Origin: Corynespora cassiicola
Taxonomy: Eukaryota; Ascomycota; Dothideomycetes; Pleosporales; Corynesporascaceae
Direction of reading: 5' to 3'
NCBI GenBank assembly: GCA_022059125.1
Contig: JAEUWY010000005.1
Coordinates: 558,001-622,000 of the forward strand
Length of the DNA: 64,000 nucleotides
Positions 1 through 10,977 of the stretch are shown here, piece after piece; position 1 is the stretch's first letter, and every line of letters begins with the position of its first letter. The notes under the pieces are model-generated. The model did not search any database and was not told the origin of the DNA. It was given only the letters and a program-made list of their open reading frames with translations. Made by a program: the position numbers and the translations under genes.

Positions 1-1
1 T

Positions 2-914
2 ACCGAATTCGGTCCCGACGGCAAGCCTCTTCCTAAGAAGAGAGGCCGGCCCGTTGGATGGCGGAAGGCAATACATGGATCTCCAGCCGCACAGGAGCGG
101 CCAGGCACAAATGGACATACAGGTCCATTGAACAAGCACAAGCCTTCCCAGCCTAGCGGTCTGCGCAATGTCAACACTGGGGTTAACGAACCCATTAGGA
201 TTGACTCTCGCTCACCAAGTGCCGCCCCGCGCTTTCAATCCTTCAAGTGTAAATGGCAGAACTGCCAAGCCGAACTTCACAATCTGGAGACTTTGAAGAA
301 ACATGTTCTCAAGGTCCACCGCAAGGAAACTGTGCGCGGCACGTTAGAGTGTCTTTGGAGCAGTTGTGGAAAGGAAGTAACACAGCATGACCCAATGACT
401 GGCAAGATGATTGAGAGGAACGAGCCTCAATCCTTCCGTAATGAAGCTTCATGGCGACAGCATATTGACGGCGAGCATATAGCTCCTTTATCATGGACAC
501 AAGGGGATGGACCCGCAGGCGGGTTGTCTGGTAAGCTCTTTCACCTGCATTGATGCATTCTTGAACTAACTTTGAAAGACTAACCTTGTGATAGATGCCA
601 ATGATTCTGAAGCTTATATAAGTGACGCCCAAGGTCGACGCGTTACTCCGCGAATTACTGCCACGCCTGAACATATGAGTAACGGTGGAAACTCCATTGT
701 CAAGCCTTCGCCCACTCCCCGTGGTCGCGGACGCCCGCCCAAAAGCGCGCTTGAAAACGAAGCACGCGAGATACAAAAACGTGTGTTGTCACAAAAGAAG
801 CGTCTGGGAGGTCCGGGTATGGACCGTGGTGGTGCGTCGCTGGCAAACAATAAACGTCGTAAAGGGTTCAGTGATCATGAGGACACCGAGGAGGAGCTTG
901 TAGATGCGGAATAA
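2..914 (+). CDS. C-terminal part of an AT-hook / C2H2 zinc-finger protein (5' truncated by window)
   Basis: Reading frame 2 is open from the first bases, so the gene begins outside the window. Two exons: 2-530 and 595-914. The 64-nt intron (531-594) has a GTAAGC donor, a gactaac branch point and a GATAG acceptor; splicing joins ...GGLS to DANDSEAY. An AT-hook (RGRPVGW) lies near the left edge and a second (RGRGRPPK) in exon 2. Between them sit two zinc-finger-like units. One is CKWQNC followed by HVLKVH; the other is CLWSSC followed by HIDGEH. The tail is basic, then acidic. It is probably nuclear and DNA- or chromatin-binding. AT-hooks plus C-terminal C2H2 fingers resemble ARID/Rsc9-type remodelling subunits of filamentous fungi, but the diagnostic N-terminal part is missing, so that assignment is a guess. 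Confidence 0.75.
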
Positions 915-1288
915 ATATGGCAAACGGAGACATGGGTCATGGATTGATACTCAAAAGAAGGCATTGCATTCCAATGGTATCCTCCAAGCTAACCTCCAGG
1001 CCATCCTTTACTGGCCGGCATTTGTAGTATTCCATCGCTAGGATATGCTCTGAATGCAAGACGGAATTATAAGATGAATTCAAGTGCCCTGAGAGCTTCT
1101 CCTAGTTCATATTGACATGCGCCCCAACTCCATAGACCATTTGGGTCTTGCGACAAAACCCTGTACCTGTTTGGCTTTTCCTCAGGTATCATCGTGTTTG
1201 CCATGTGAACCCCCATGCTGCAGCAGATTGGCAATTGTGGGAGACCCCCTGGTCCGACCAAACCGCACCAAGCTCGTCAGCGAATTGC
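915..1288. other. convergent 3' intergenic spacer
   Basis: This is the 374-bp gap between the stop of the zinc-finger gene and the stop of ost4, which face each other. It should hold both 3' UTRs and polyadenylation sites. I see no convincing coding frame; the small open frames here overlap on both strands and lack family motifs. Confidence 0.6.
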
Positions 1289-1444
1289 TCAGCTCTTGAC
1301 TTTGCCGGCGGCCGTCTTGCCCGGTTTTTGTGGTGGTACGTGGTCCTCCGAATTCACCTCGAGGAAGTGGTACAGTATTATGAGGAGCATCGAGGCGCTT
1401 CCGAGGAAGATTGCGAGCGTGTAGAGCTGGTTGTCGGTAATCAT
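1289..1444 (-). CDS. ost4: Ost4, oligosaccharyltransferase mini-subunit
   Basis: A 51-residue protein starting MITDNQLYTLAIFLG. It has one hydrophobic helix (about residues 8-30), a YHFLEV motif right after it and a short basic tail. Ost4 is the small single-pass ER membrane subunit that holds the Stt3 subcomplex of the oligosaccharyltransferase together during N-glycosylation. The start fits the family: a two- to four-residue polar N-terminus before the helix. The reading frame stays open far upstream, but that part has no family resemblance. A likely 5'-UTR intron (1477-1549; GTAAGC donor, CAACAG acceptor) breaks it. At 51 residues it is longer than the yeast protein and typical of filamentous fungi. 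It is divergent with tma46. Confidence 0.85.
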   Translation of the reverse strand: MITDNQLYTLAIFLGSASMLLIILYHFLEVNSEDHVPPQKPGKTAAGKVKS

Positions 1445-1883
1445 GTTGGTGGAGTGGAAGGTCGCGCTGGACAGAACTGTTGAGTTGGCTGGAGTTTCTG
1501 GGTGAGAATTGAGTGACCAGATATTTGACAAATCGACTGAAAAGCTTACCTTGACTCTGGGAGTACGCGATTTGGTGGAGGCTTGACTTGGAACGCTGAC
1601 GGAGGAGAATGCACAACGCGGCCCATGTAAAGCCACCTTGAGCTTCCGTAGCTCTAGCTTGGCGATGTTTGGGCACGTGCGCTTTTCCGCCGCTACCGCC
1701 TTCCGCTCCACCCCACCAGCGCACATCGTCATTCTCACTGCAAACCCCAGCCTCGACCGCCCACGCCTCGAGTCACCCATCTGGCCACCACGCGCGCCTA
1801 CCCACCCACGCTCTCTTCTTGGCGATTATCATCAGCTTTTTTATCTAGAATTTTGGTGCATTTGAGCAGGTCGCGACTTCATC
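1445..1883. promoter_or_regulatory. shared ost4/tma46 5' region with a probable 5'-UTR intron
   Basis: This is the 439-bp spacer between the divergent start codons of ost4 (minus) and tma46 (plus). On the minus strand, 1477-1549 has donor GTAAGC, acceptor CAACAG and a plausible CTCA-type branch, so the ost4 leader is probably spliced. Pyrimidine-rich tracts around 1690-1800 face tma46. I see no clear TATA box. Confidence 0.5.
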
Positions 1884-3106
1884 ATGGCGAAGGGAAAAGA
1901 GCAACCGAAGGAGAAGAAGGTCAACGTCGACAAGGTACGCGACAAAGTCCGCATTGATGATGCAAGCTTGCTAACTATGTGTAGACGTTTGGTATGAAGA
2001 ATGTACGTTCGATTCCGATCATCTAGCCCCATGGCGGACCTGTTTACCTGTCAAATTCGCCTCCGCCGGCCTCAAATCTTCACCACAGTTCCGACTGACA
2101 CGAACCGCAGAAAAAAGGAGGTGCAGCACAGAAGCAGATCAAGCAGATCCAACAAGCTACTGCAACAGCAAAGACGCCCGAGCAGAAGCGCAAGGAGGCG
2201 GAAAAGCTACAGCGTGAAAAGGAAAAGAAGGCCGCCGAAGACGCCCGCAAGGAAGCTGCCGAACTTTTCAAGCCCGTTCAGGTCCAAAAGGTGCCTTTCG
2301 GTGTTGATCCCAAGACTGTGCTTTGCCAGTTTTTTAAGAAGGGTCACTGCGACAAGGGCAGGAAGTGCAAGTTTTCGCACGATCTAGCCATTGAGCGCAA
2401 GGCGGAGAAGAAGTCGCTATATACCGACAGCAGAGACAAGGAGACCGAAGAGGAAGAAAAGAAGAAGGACAACTTTGCTGACTGGGATGAAGAGAAGCTA
2501 AAGAAGGTCATCTTGAGCAAGCACGGCAACCCCAAGACTACGACGGACAAAGTATGCAAGTACTTTATCGAGGCCGTCGAGAACCAGAAATATGGTTGGT
2601 TTTGGGTCTGTCCAAATGGAGGAGACAAGTGCATGTACAAGCACTCGCTACCGCCAGGGTACGTCTTGATCTTTGGTTTGCAAGTGATATAATGTATACT
2701 GACATGCGCTAGATTCGTTCTCAAGACCAAGGAACAGCGTGCTGCTGAGAAGGCCCTCATGGACAAGTCACCCCTTGCTACTCTGACATTGGAAGACTTC
2801 TTGGAATCGGAGCGCCACAAGCTTACTGGCAAACTGACCCCTGTCACTGAAGAGACCTTTGCCAAATGGAAGAAGGAGCGCATTGACAAGAAGGCCGCCG
2901 AGGAGCAAGCCAAGGCCCTGAAGGATGCCACCGGTCGTGCCATGTTCGAGAAGGGTGACTGGCGCGACAACGAAGACTCGGATGGCGATGACGACAACGA
3001 CGGTGCATGGAACCTCGATGCTCTACGACGAGAGACCGAAGCTGCCCGACAGAAGAAGGAGGAGGAGCGCCTCGCTGCCGAGGGCGGCTATACTGAGGTG
3101 TCTTGA
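1884..3106 (+). CDS. tma46: Tma46 / ZC3H15-type CCCH zinc-finger protein
   Basis: Four exons (1884-1934, 1985-2002, 2111-2658, 2713-3106) encode 336 residues. The introns (50, 108 and 54 nt) have GTACGC, GTACGT and GTACGT donors with TAG, CAG and TAG acceptors, and joining keeps phase. The N-terminus is lysine-rich ([12 protein letters not shown]), then a charged coiled-coil-like stretch. The first CCCH finger is CQFFKKGHC...CKFSH and the second CKYFIEA...[12 protein letters not shown]. The C-terminal DFRP-type region ends with [17 protein letters not shown] and a charged helix. Family knowledge: Tma46 (human ZC3H15/DFRP1) binds and stabilises the translational GTPase Rbg1/Drg1 and associates with ribosomes. 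Start choice: the first ATG of the open frame, supported by the conserved MAKGK start. Confidence 0.93.
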
Positions 3107-5393
3107 AGCAGCCCACCACCAGCACCTTCTTGAAGTGACTATGAGAGAGTCTCGGACGTTTGGAGTTTTGCGCCCACGCTGTACGATCACGACAGCGATC
3201 ATCCGCATCCCACAGAGGGAGGAGGAAGGGACAGACTGTGAAGCATACAGATTGAGCAATGCGATGATTGCTCCGGTCTTGTTAAAAACTGTAGCGGTTT
3301 GCGTACTGCATCTCACCCAGTCACCCAGCCTCGGCCAGTAGGTGGGGACATCCGGTGTTTGGAGTTCTTGCCATTTTTGATTGTACTACTGCTATGTCAT
3401 TGATAGCTAGATAGGGCAGTCCAAAAGAACGTGGTATTGCTATATGGCCCAGTTGGATTTTTTGCTGTTGTTACAGGTCGTATACCGTATGCTCATGTCC
3501 ATCTGCAGGTCAAATGTGAACGATTGCATTTACTCTGACAACCGAATGTGCTCAGATAGATTTTTGCTCATAGAGTGGAGAAATCAATCTCAATGGAACA
3601 GTGTATACCGATATTTGTCATGTTCAAGCTTGATTAGTGTTCTCATACCACATTACCGCTTTCATATGCTCTCCAGCACGTAGATCATCGGAGCATAGGA
3701 TTCGTCTCTCAGCTCGGAAGTGTGTATCGAAAGATTCTTGTTATATCATTTCCATGCTAGTGATCCGGCGATTTGAGTCTCGTGGTCGGCGATAAATCAT
3801 CCAGACGGCGACATGTGTTTTCTGCACGGCGAGATAAGATGATGTTGCATCCTTCCGAACTGGACATCTCGGCACAAGAGCACGAGGCTGCGAGAAATCA
3901 GCCGCATCACATCATAGCTTAGAAGATGGACCTGGGTCCGCGGGCCGCAAAGCGTGTTGAGTATCCACAGGCCTCGGTGTAGGAAGGGAAAATGTCGGAC
4001 GTTCAAAGTTCTAGACGGAGCACCGTCTAAACTAATTCGAGCCCAAAGAACCTTGTATTCTGCCACCCCACCCCAACAAGGCCGCTACACTCAATCAAGC
4101 CGACCTTGCGAGCGTTGATAACTGCACATTGTTGGGGCGGAGCAACGCAACGTAACGCAACGGAAAAAAAAATAGAATGAAAACCCAAAGCAAGGCAAAG
4201 AAGCGGAACGTGGCAGAATACATGGCAGAATCCCCACTCCTACTATAGTCCCCCCCGCCGCTCCACCCTCAACCGCATCCCCAACGAAAGCCCAAACCCC
4301 CCGTTTGCGCCGATGCGGTACTCTGCCCAACAACACAGCCTGGGTCAAGGACAACTACTACCTTGGCGGGCGATGCGTGATAGAGCGGCAAGTAGTCTAG
4401 CAGTGTTGACGTGAATTCAATCCCAAGGACCCGGCCTGTCTGTGTACATGCATGTCCGAGTCCGAGTCCTATCCATCCCATCCCACCCCCTTTGAGATGT
4501 ACTTTCTTGGCCATGCAAGCCGGTCCAACCCGACCCTCTCTCTCTCTCCTCACATCCTCCCTCAATCCCCTCCCCATCTCGCCCTATACACGCGCCCGAC
4601 TCCAACGCACATCCAAGGTACCTAGGTATTCAGCCAGCCAGCCAGCCAACCAGAATGCAAAACTTGTTGGGCAGTGACAAGACGCACGTCCAGGCACACC
4701 GCGTCCGTCACCCGCCACCGCAACAGCGGCAAGGCGGCGTAGATCCAAAGGATCTTCCTTCTTGTCCCAAAAAAAAAATCTAGAAGACAGAATCGAATTC
4801 CTTCGGCCACGGCGAGGTCGGCGGGCGTGGTGTCAACCACCCGGGACGGGTTTTTTGAGGGGGAACGAACGAACGTATGTCAATTGCAAAATATGTGTGT
4901 CAACCATCCGCGATCTTTTTGGGGAGAAGGAACAGACGGGATGTCAATTGCCAAAAATGCGTGTGTGACGTGACGTGACGTGCAACTTCCACCACCCTCT
5001 CCCTCACACTGACTTTCCCAAGCCTCCCCAAAAAGCAAACACCACCAGAATGAAAAAAATCGTAGAAGTAACCAATTCAATCACTCAAAAAAACACCACA
5101 AGCATTCAAACCCCAACATGAACGATGAGCAGAAAAAAACCTGCCAAAGATTAATTAAATTGTGTAATTCGCTGCGCCAGCCTAATGCACAGCAATAGAG
5201 CAAAAGTCTAGACGAGGGAATCTACTGTAGCGGCCGTCTCCTCCCCCAACCCAATTTGGGGAGGGGAAAATGCCCATACTTTGTTTGTCTAACCATGATC
5301 CAATAAACCCCTTCCTCATTTCATTCCCAGATACTTCGTGAGAACCGACGCAGCCCAAAATAACGACACGCCTGTTGGTACAAACCGTTTTGC
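3107..5393. other. intergenic, no gene recognised
   Basis: A 2.3-kb stretch between tma46 and the 3' end of acl2, which converge. It contains the tma46 3' UTR, C/T-biased tracts (about 4440-4600), one copy of the palindrome TACCTAGGTA (4619-4628) and a short GTGAC tandem near 4966-4982. Open frames are short, without motifs, and occur on both strands. I see no tRNA. Confidence 0.5.
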
Positions 5394-7373
5394 TTAACCA
5401 GAGAACTCCTTGATGTCCGTGGTCTTGCCAGGGATCAGCGCCAGAGGCACGATACCAGAGACGTGCATCTCCGGGCCGTAGACGTGCATGTTGAGGCCGA
5501 GCTCGACACCGACGCTCTTGATGTTCTTGAGACCCTCCTGGTAGTTGGGGCCGGCACGACGGATCCAGATCTGGACGTTGTGCTCAATGAGGAGAGGGGA
5601 AACCTCCCTCAGGGCGCGAATGACACCCTTGAAGGTCGAGGCGACGTTGGTGAAGTTGGCAATACCACCACCAATGAAGAGGACCTTGCCCTCGGGGTGC
5701 TGGGGAGCACGAAGCATGAGGTCCAAGACGGTGCGGGCGTAGTGGAAGGTCTGAGTCTCGGTGGGAGCACCAGAGTACTCGCCGTAGTTGGCGAGCTCAC
5801 TGGCGAAGCCAGCAGAAGCAATGGCATCAGCGTACACGACGGAAGCACCACCACCAGCAACGAGGGTCCAGACACGGCCGGAGCCGTTGAGGATGGTGAG
5901 CTTGAGCGAAGCACCAGTCTTTGCGTCCATCTCGGCGATGTAGGCCTCCTCCTTGCTCATCTCGCGACCGAAAGGAGCAGGGAACTCCATGGGCGGGCCA
6001 ACGTCAATCTGAGTCTTTGCGTCCTTGGAGGGAGCAGTGGGGATACCAAGAGCAGTTGCGCTGCGAGCAATGGCCCACTTGGCACCGCACTCGAACTCAG
6101 CAGTCTGGTCAAGCTTGGCAGCAAGGTCCAGGAAGTGGACGTCAGCAGAGGTGGCGTCGGCATTGGGGATAACGACGAGAGGGTTGATCTCGAGGTAGCT
6201 GTCGATTGTCAATATTGTTGGCGTGCATGACTAGGAGGGACGGGATGCTCACGTGAACTGGCAGTCGACGTAGACGGCATAGAGTCTGGAGATGAAGTCG
6301 ACGAGGACGTTGTGCACGCCCTGGGGGACCTTCTTCAAAAGGGTGGCAGCAATCTCCTCGTTGGAGGGATATTGCTTGAGGTCGACAGGGATGAGGAGCT
6401 TCTCAGCCTTCTCGTCGACATCACCAACATCGACACCACCCTCGTGGGTGAAGAGGATCCAGTCGCCCTAAACGGCCGAGTCAGCAAGGCCGATCGCATT
6501 ATGATTGGCAAGATGGGTGCAGTAGCCGAACCGCGCATCAGAGCCGCAACACGCAAGGTCTGAAAATCGACAAAGGCCGGAGGTGGGAGGGACAAACTAG
6601 GAAAGAAAGGAAATTTGACATGTGAAATTGGTCGTGCTTATCGGGTTTTGACGTGTGTGCTTTGCAGCAGTGGGTCGGGATAAGCTTTCCCTTCGTCCGA
6701 AGGCCGTCGAACAAAACCTGCGGACGGCCCGCGTGCTTTTGCATCGCGTCTCCCGCTGTCAAAACCCGTACAAAGGTACCCGGCCGAAACCAAAAAATTT
6801 TCGAACCTGTCGACACCCCCCGAAGCGAAACCTCGGCGGACCACAGCAAAATGACGAGAATGACGAGAAAGACGAAAACGACCAGGGCAACGAACAAGAC
6901 ATGAAGGAACAGCGGAAGCAGCAGCAACGTACCTCTCGCACCGAGTTGATGTTGATGTAGTATTCTGTGTCCTGGGGGTGGGGGACGAAGGGCTCGACGA
7001 GGAACTGCCTCAGGACGCCCTCGACGGTCTCAACCTGCTGGGGCTTGCCCGCACGCTCCTCGATCCATGCACGAGCATCAGCCCAGGTCTTGTTCAGGGC
7101 CAAAAGCCCGCTCTTGCCTCGCCTCTTGATCAATTGATCTGGCTTGGCGACGAACTTGGAGCCGGGCACGAGGAGCCACGGGTAGGTGGTCTCGGCCTGG
7201 TCCAGCACACCCTTGACGTCGGCATCGGCAGCAAAGTGCAGCGACGCGAGCTTGGGGGGCGGGTTGTGTGTCGACGAGGCGGGCAGAGGGGTGGGCTTGA
7301 TGACGGGGGCACGGGTGAGGTGGTAGTTGAGGATGGCCTTGCCGTCGGCCTCGAGGATGGACTTGGCGGACAT
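5394..7373 (-). CDS. acl2: ATP-citrate lyase subunit 2 (ATP-grasp/citrate-binding subunit)
   Basis: Three exons on the minus strand (6933-7373, 6253-6467, 5394-6198) encode 486 residues. Exon 1 ends ...ININSVRE and joins in phase to [11 protein letters not shown]; exon 2 ends at ...DCQF and joins YLEINPLVV. The start [15 protein letters not shown] is the usual family N-terminus; the longer upstream frame is rejected. The N-terminal half is an ATP-grasp fold with the VEPFVPH and LEINPLVV motifs. The C-terminal half is the citrate-binding domain with [11 protein letters not shown] and GPNYQEG. With subunit 1 it converts cytosolic citrate, CoA and ATP to acetyl-CoA and oxaloacetate, supplying lipid synthesis and acetylation. 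The first intron (6468-6932) is 465 nt, far longer than any other here, with GTACGT donor, GCTGAC branch and TTTAG acceptor. It is divergent with acl1, the typical fungal arrangement. Confidence 0.96.
6468..6932 (-). other. long first intron of acl2
   Basis: A 465-nt intron between codons 147 and 148 of acl2; other introns in the window are mostly 46-108 nt. Both splice sites are canonical and the flanking protein is contiguous with the family. I find no coding exon inside that would fit the ATP-grasp domain. Its length makes it a candidate for carrying a regulatory element, which is inference only. Confidence 0.8.
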
Positions 7374-8725
7374 GTTGTGGGAGAGGTGGGAGGAGCAAGA
7401 GGAGGGGCTGAAGCTAGAGCTGGTGAGAAGGGGCTCTGGAGGGAAGAGGAGTCGGCGAGAAAAAGAGGTGGGGGGGGCAGCGGAGGGTGGAGTTATGGAC
7501 AAGAGACGGGAGGGCAGGGCCGTGCAGAGAGGTTGCAAGGCGGGCAGCCGACGACGGAGTGGAAAATTGGTGATGGGGAGAGTCCCTTGAAAAAGTCCGA
7601 GCCAGCGAGGTCGGGAGTGGTGGAGAGGGCCGGGGTGGGCAGAAAAACAGCACCAAAAGCGCCGGGCTTGCTGAGACGTACCTATATGTGGTTGAGCGGT
7701 TGGGTTCGGGCTGCGACGATAAAGAGGACGGCTGCGAGTGGGCGCTCGTGTCAGACGGTCAGGAAGGCGAGGCCTGGGGGAGAAGGCGGTCTGTATGTTT
7801 TTTTGCGTGTTGAGCTCAGGTGCTGGGTTGGGAGGAGGGCCAATGCAGGCTAAGGAATGCCCCGACCCCTCGCCGGCCGTGGTTGGCTGCCGCGCGGCAG
7901 GGGGACAGCCGCTTTGACGGGCACCGAATCGCGACGAATATGGGCCTCAATGGGCCGCCGGGGCCGTCAACAGCAGCACCCGCAGCACCCAGCTCGCAGT
8001 CCGCCGTCAACAGCTCAAAAGCCCGCCGCCCCGGGGACAAACAGCAGCCCGCCAGAATCAATTGCACGCCGCCCGCCTGGCCTCGCCGTCAGCACCCGCC
8101 GCCCGCCGCAGTCCCCCCTCCCCCCCGCCGAATCGCTCCCTGCCGCTGGACACACGGCTCCCCGTTCACCGCCCGAAAGACGTGGCTTAGTGCCGCGCCG
8201 CTCTTACCCCAACAATCCAGCAGACGAGCAGGGACCCTCAACACCGAAGCCCCAGTCCAGCAGGCCAAAACTTCGGACTGCGTCGCTACGGCCATTCTTC
8301 ACTCCCCATCTCCCCCCTCGTCCATCGCCCGCCGCGCCCTTTGTCGCTCCCGACTCCAGGCACAGCTTCAAGAAGGTCAGTCCGCCCGCCTCTGCCGCCT
8401 CGACAGCTCCCCACGCCCTTGCCCTTGCCCTCGCCCTCCTCGCCAGCTCGCGTGCTTGGCCAGCCTAGCCCAGCTCGCTCGCTCGCTCGACCGCCAGGCC
8501 CCATCAGCCTTTTTTTTCTGCCCTTGTTTTGCAATTACACCCCGAGCACTCACGTCAGCCGCTGCCACGCCGTCTCCCTCAGACAATTGCCCGCGCCGAC
8601 TGCTTGCCGGTGCTCCTCTTAACCGCTGCTGACCAGTGCCCTGTGTGCGCAGTCTCGTCTCTTTTTTTTCGTCCCTCGACCCTCCCGCCCCTCGACTGTC
8701 GACCGACACCACCACTCGGCCCACC
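7374..8725. promoter_or_regulatory. bidirectional acl2-acl1 promoter region
   Basis: The 1352-bp spacer between the divergent start codons of the two ATP-citrate lyase subunits. Both subunits are needed in equal amounts, so shared control is expected. It is GC-rich, with CT-rich runs before the acl1 start (about 8640-8720) and purine-rich runs, the same bias on the other strand, before acl2 (about 7440-7560). Long open frames across it on both strands are compositional and show no family motif. No specific transcription-factor site is asserted. Confidence 0.7.
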
Positions 8726-10977
8726 ATGCCCTCCGCCGCGCCTGTCAACGGGAGCACTCCCCAGCAAGCCGCCACCTCGACCGACGGCGGCCTGTCTGCC
8801 AACGACAACATCCGTCGTTTTGCTGCTCCCAGCCGCCCATTGAGCCCGCCTGCCGCCCACACTCTCTTCCACCCCAAGACACGATGCTTTGTCTAGTAAG
8901 GCCTTCCACATACACACACACACGAGAGCCAGCCGTTAACCTCTCCCGCAGCGGTCTGCAGCCCCGCGCCGTGCAGGGTATGCTCGACTTCGACTTCATC
9001 TGCAAGCGCAAGACGCCCTCCGTTGCCGGCATCATCTACACCTTTGGCGGCCAGTTCGTTAGCAAAATGTGCGTTTGCCAAGCCATGCCCGCCCGCTCCT
9101 TGCATGCTCGCCGTAGCTAACCACCCCGCCTGCAGGTACTGGGGCACCAGCGAGACTCTGCTGCCCGTCTACCAGTCGGTAGAGAAGGCCGTGGCCAAGC
9201 ACACCGACGTCGACACCGTCGTCAACTTCGCCTCGTCGCGTTCCGTCTACAGCTCCACCATGGAGCTCATGGAGTTCCCCCAGATCAAGTCCATTGCCAT
9301 CATTGCTGAGGGTGTGCCCGAGCGTGTACGTCTGCACAACGTCCCAATTGGCTTTTGACATGACACTGACATGTGCTAGCGTGCTCGTGAGATCCTCTAC
9401 GTTGCCCAGAAGAAGGGCATCACCATCATTGGCCCCGCCACCGTCGGTGGCATCAAGCCCGGTGCATTCAAGATTGGTAACACTGGTGGTATGATGGACA
9501 ACATCGTTGCCTCCAAGCTGTACCGCCCCGGCTCCGTCTCCTACGTCTCCAAGTCGGGAGGTATGTCCAACGAGCTCAACAACATCATTGCCAACACCAC
9601 CGACGGTGTCTTGGAGGGTGTCGCCATTGGTGGTGACAGGTACCCCGGTACCACCTTCATCGACCACGTCCTGCGCTACCAGGCCGACCCCGACTGCAAG
9701 ATCATTGTCCTGCTCGGTGAGGTCGGTGGTGTCGAGGAGTACCGCGTCATCGAGGCCGTCAAGTCTGGCCAGGTTACCAAGCCCATCGTTGCTTGGGCCA
9801 TCGGTACCGTTGCCGGCATGTTGAAGACTGAGGTCCAGTTCGGTCACGCTGGTTCGTTTGCCAACTCTCAGCTCGAGACCGCCGCCACCAAGAACAAGAC
9901 CATGCGTGAGGCCGGCATCTACGTCCCCGAGACCTTCGAGGAGATGCCCACCACCCTCGCCCAGGTCTACCAGAAGCTCGTCAAGGAGGGCACCATCAAG
10001 CCCAAGACCGAGCCCGTCGTCCCCAAGATCCCCATCGACTACTCCTGGGCCCAGGAGCTTGGTCTCATCCGAAAGCCTGCTGCCTTCATCTCCACCATCT
10101 CCGACGACCGTGGCCAGGAGCTTCTGTACGCTGGCATGCCCATTTCTGATGTCTTCAAGGAGAACATTGGTATCGGTGGTGTCATGTCTCTGCTCTGGTT
10201 CCGTCGCCGTCTTCCCGACTACGCCAGCCGCTTCCTCGAGATGGTGCTCATGCTCACTGCCGACCACGGTCCCGCCGTGTCTGGTGCCATGAACACCATC
10301 ATCACCACCCGTGCTGGCAAGGACCTGATCAGCGCTCTCGTCTCTGGTCTCTTGACCATTGGCTCCCGCTTTGGTGGCGCCCTTGACGGCGCCGCCGAGG
10401 AGTTCACCAAGGCTTTCGACAAGGGTCTCAGCCCCCGTGACTTTGTCGACACCATGAGGAAGGAGAACAAGCTCAGTAAGTCGACCCCGCGCCGCGTTTG
10501 CCGCAATTTCCCGCAAAAGCAATTTGCTAACATGCTCTACTAGTCCCCGGTATCGGCCACAGGATCAAGTCCCGCAACAACCCCGATCTCCGTGTCGAGC
10601 TCGTCAAGGAGTACGTCAAGAAGAACTTCCCCAGCACCAAGACGCTCGACTACGCCCTGGCCGTCGAGACGGTGACGACGTCGAAGAAGGACAACCTGAT
10701 CCTCAACGTCGACGGCTGCATTGCTGTCTGCTTTGTTGACCTGATGCGCAACTGCGGTGCCTTCTCTGCCGAGGAGGCCGAGGACTACCTCCGCATGGGT
10801 GTGCTCAACGGTCTCTTCGTGCTCGGACGTAGCATTGGTCTGATTGCCCACTTCCTGGACCAGAAGCGCCTGAGGACCGGCCTGTACAGGCATCCCTGGG
10901 ACGACATCACGTACCTCCTCCCCTCCCTCCAGGGCGGTGCGCCGGGAGCCGAGGGCCGTGTCGAGGTCAGCTTGTAA
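8726..10977 (+). CDS. acl1: ATP-citrate lyase subunit 1 (CoA-ligase / citrate-synthase-like subunit)
   Basis: Five exons (8726-8895, 8952-9068, 9136-9325, 9380-10475, 10544-10977) encode 668 residues. The four introns are 56, 67, 54 and 68 nt, and every junction restores conserved protein (TRCFV/YGLQPRA, SKM/YWGTSE, PER/RAREIL, NKL/IPGIGHR). The N-terminal CoA-binding and CoA-ligase domains contain [12 protein letters not shown] and the phosphohistidine motif GHAGS (His about 315). The C-terminal citrate-synthase-like module contains PGIGHRIKS (His about 530) and ends near [11 protein letters not shown]. It cleaves citryl-CoA to acetyl-CoA and oxaloacetate and partners with subunit 2, encoded divergently next door. 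The start MPSAAPVNG follows a ccaccATG context. Nothing is missing from the active-site motifs. Confidence 0.97.

Noticed and set aside
5463..6230. 255-codon plus-strand open frame
   Set aside because: Antisense of acl2 exon 3, which carries clear ATP-citrate lyase motifs on the other strand.
6978..7853. 291-codon plus-strand open frame running out of acl2 exon 1 antisense into the promoter
   Set aside because: It overlaps acl2 on the opposite strand and then a purine-biased spacer; Gly/Glu/Arg-rich composition and no motif.
7820..8632. 270-codon plus-strand open frame upstream of acl1
   Set aside because: Pro/Arg/Ala/Ser-rich translation of GC-rich promoter DNA; several frames on both strands are equally open.
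9059..10522. 487-codon minus-strand open frame
   Set aside because: It is the exact antisense shadow of acl1 exons; its Gly/Val/Asp-rich composition is the complement of acl1 codon bias and it has no family motif.
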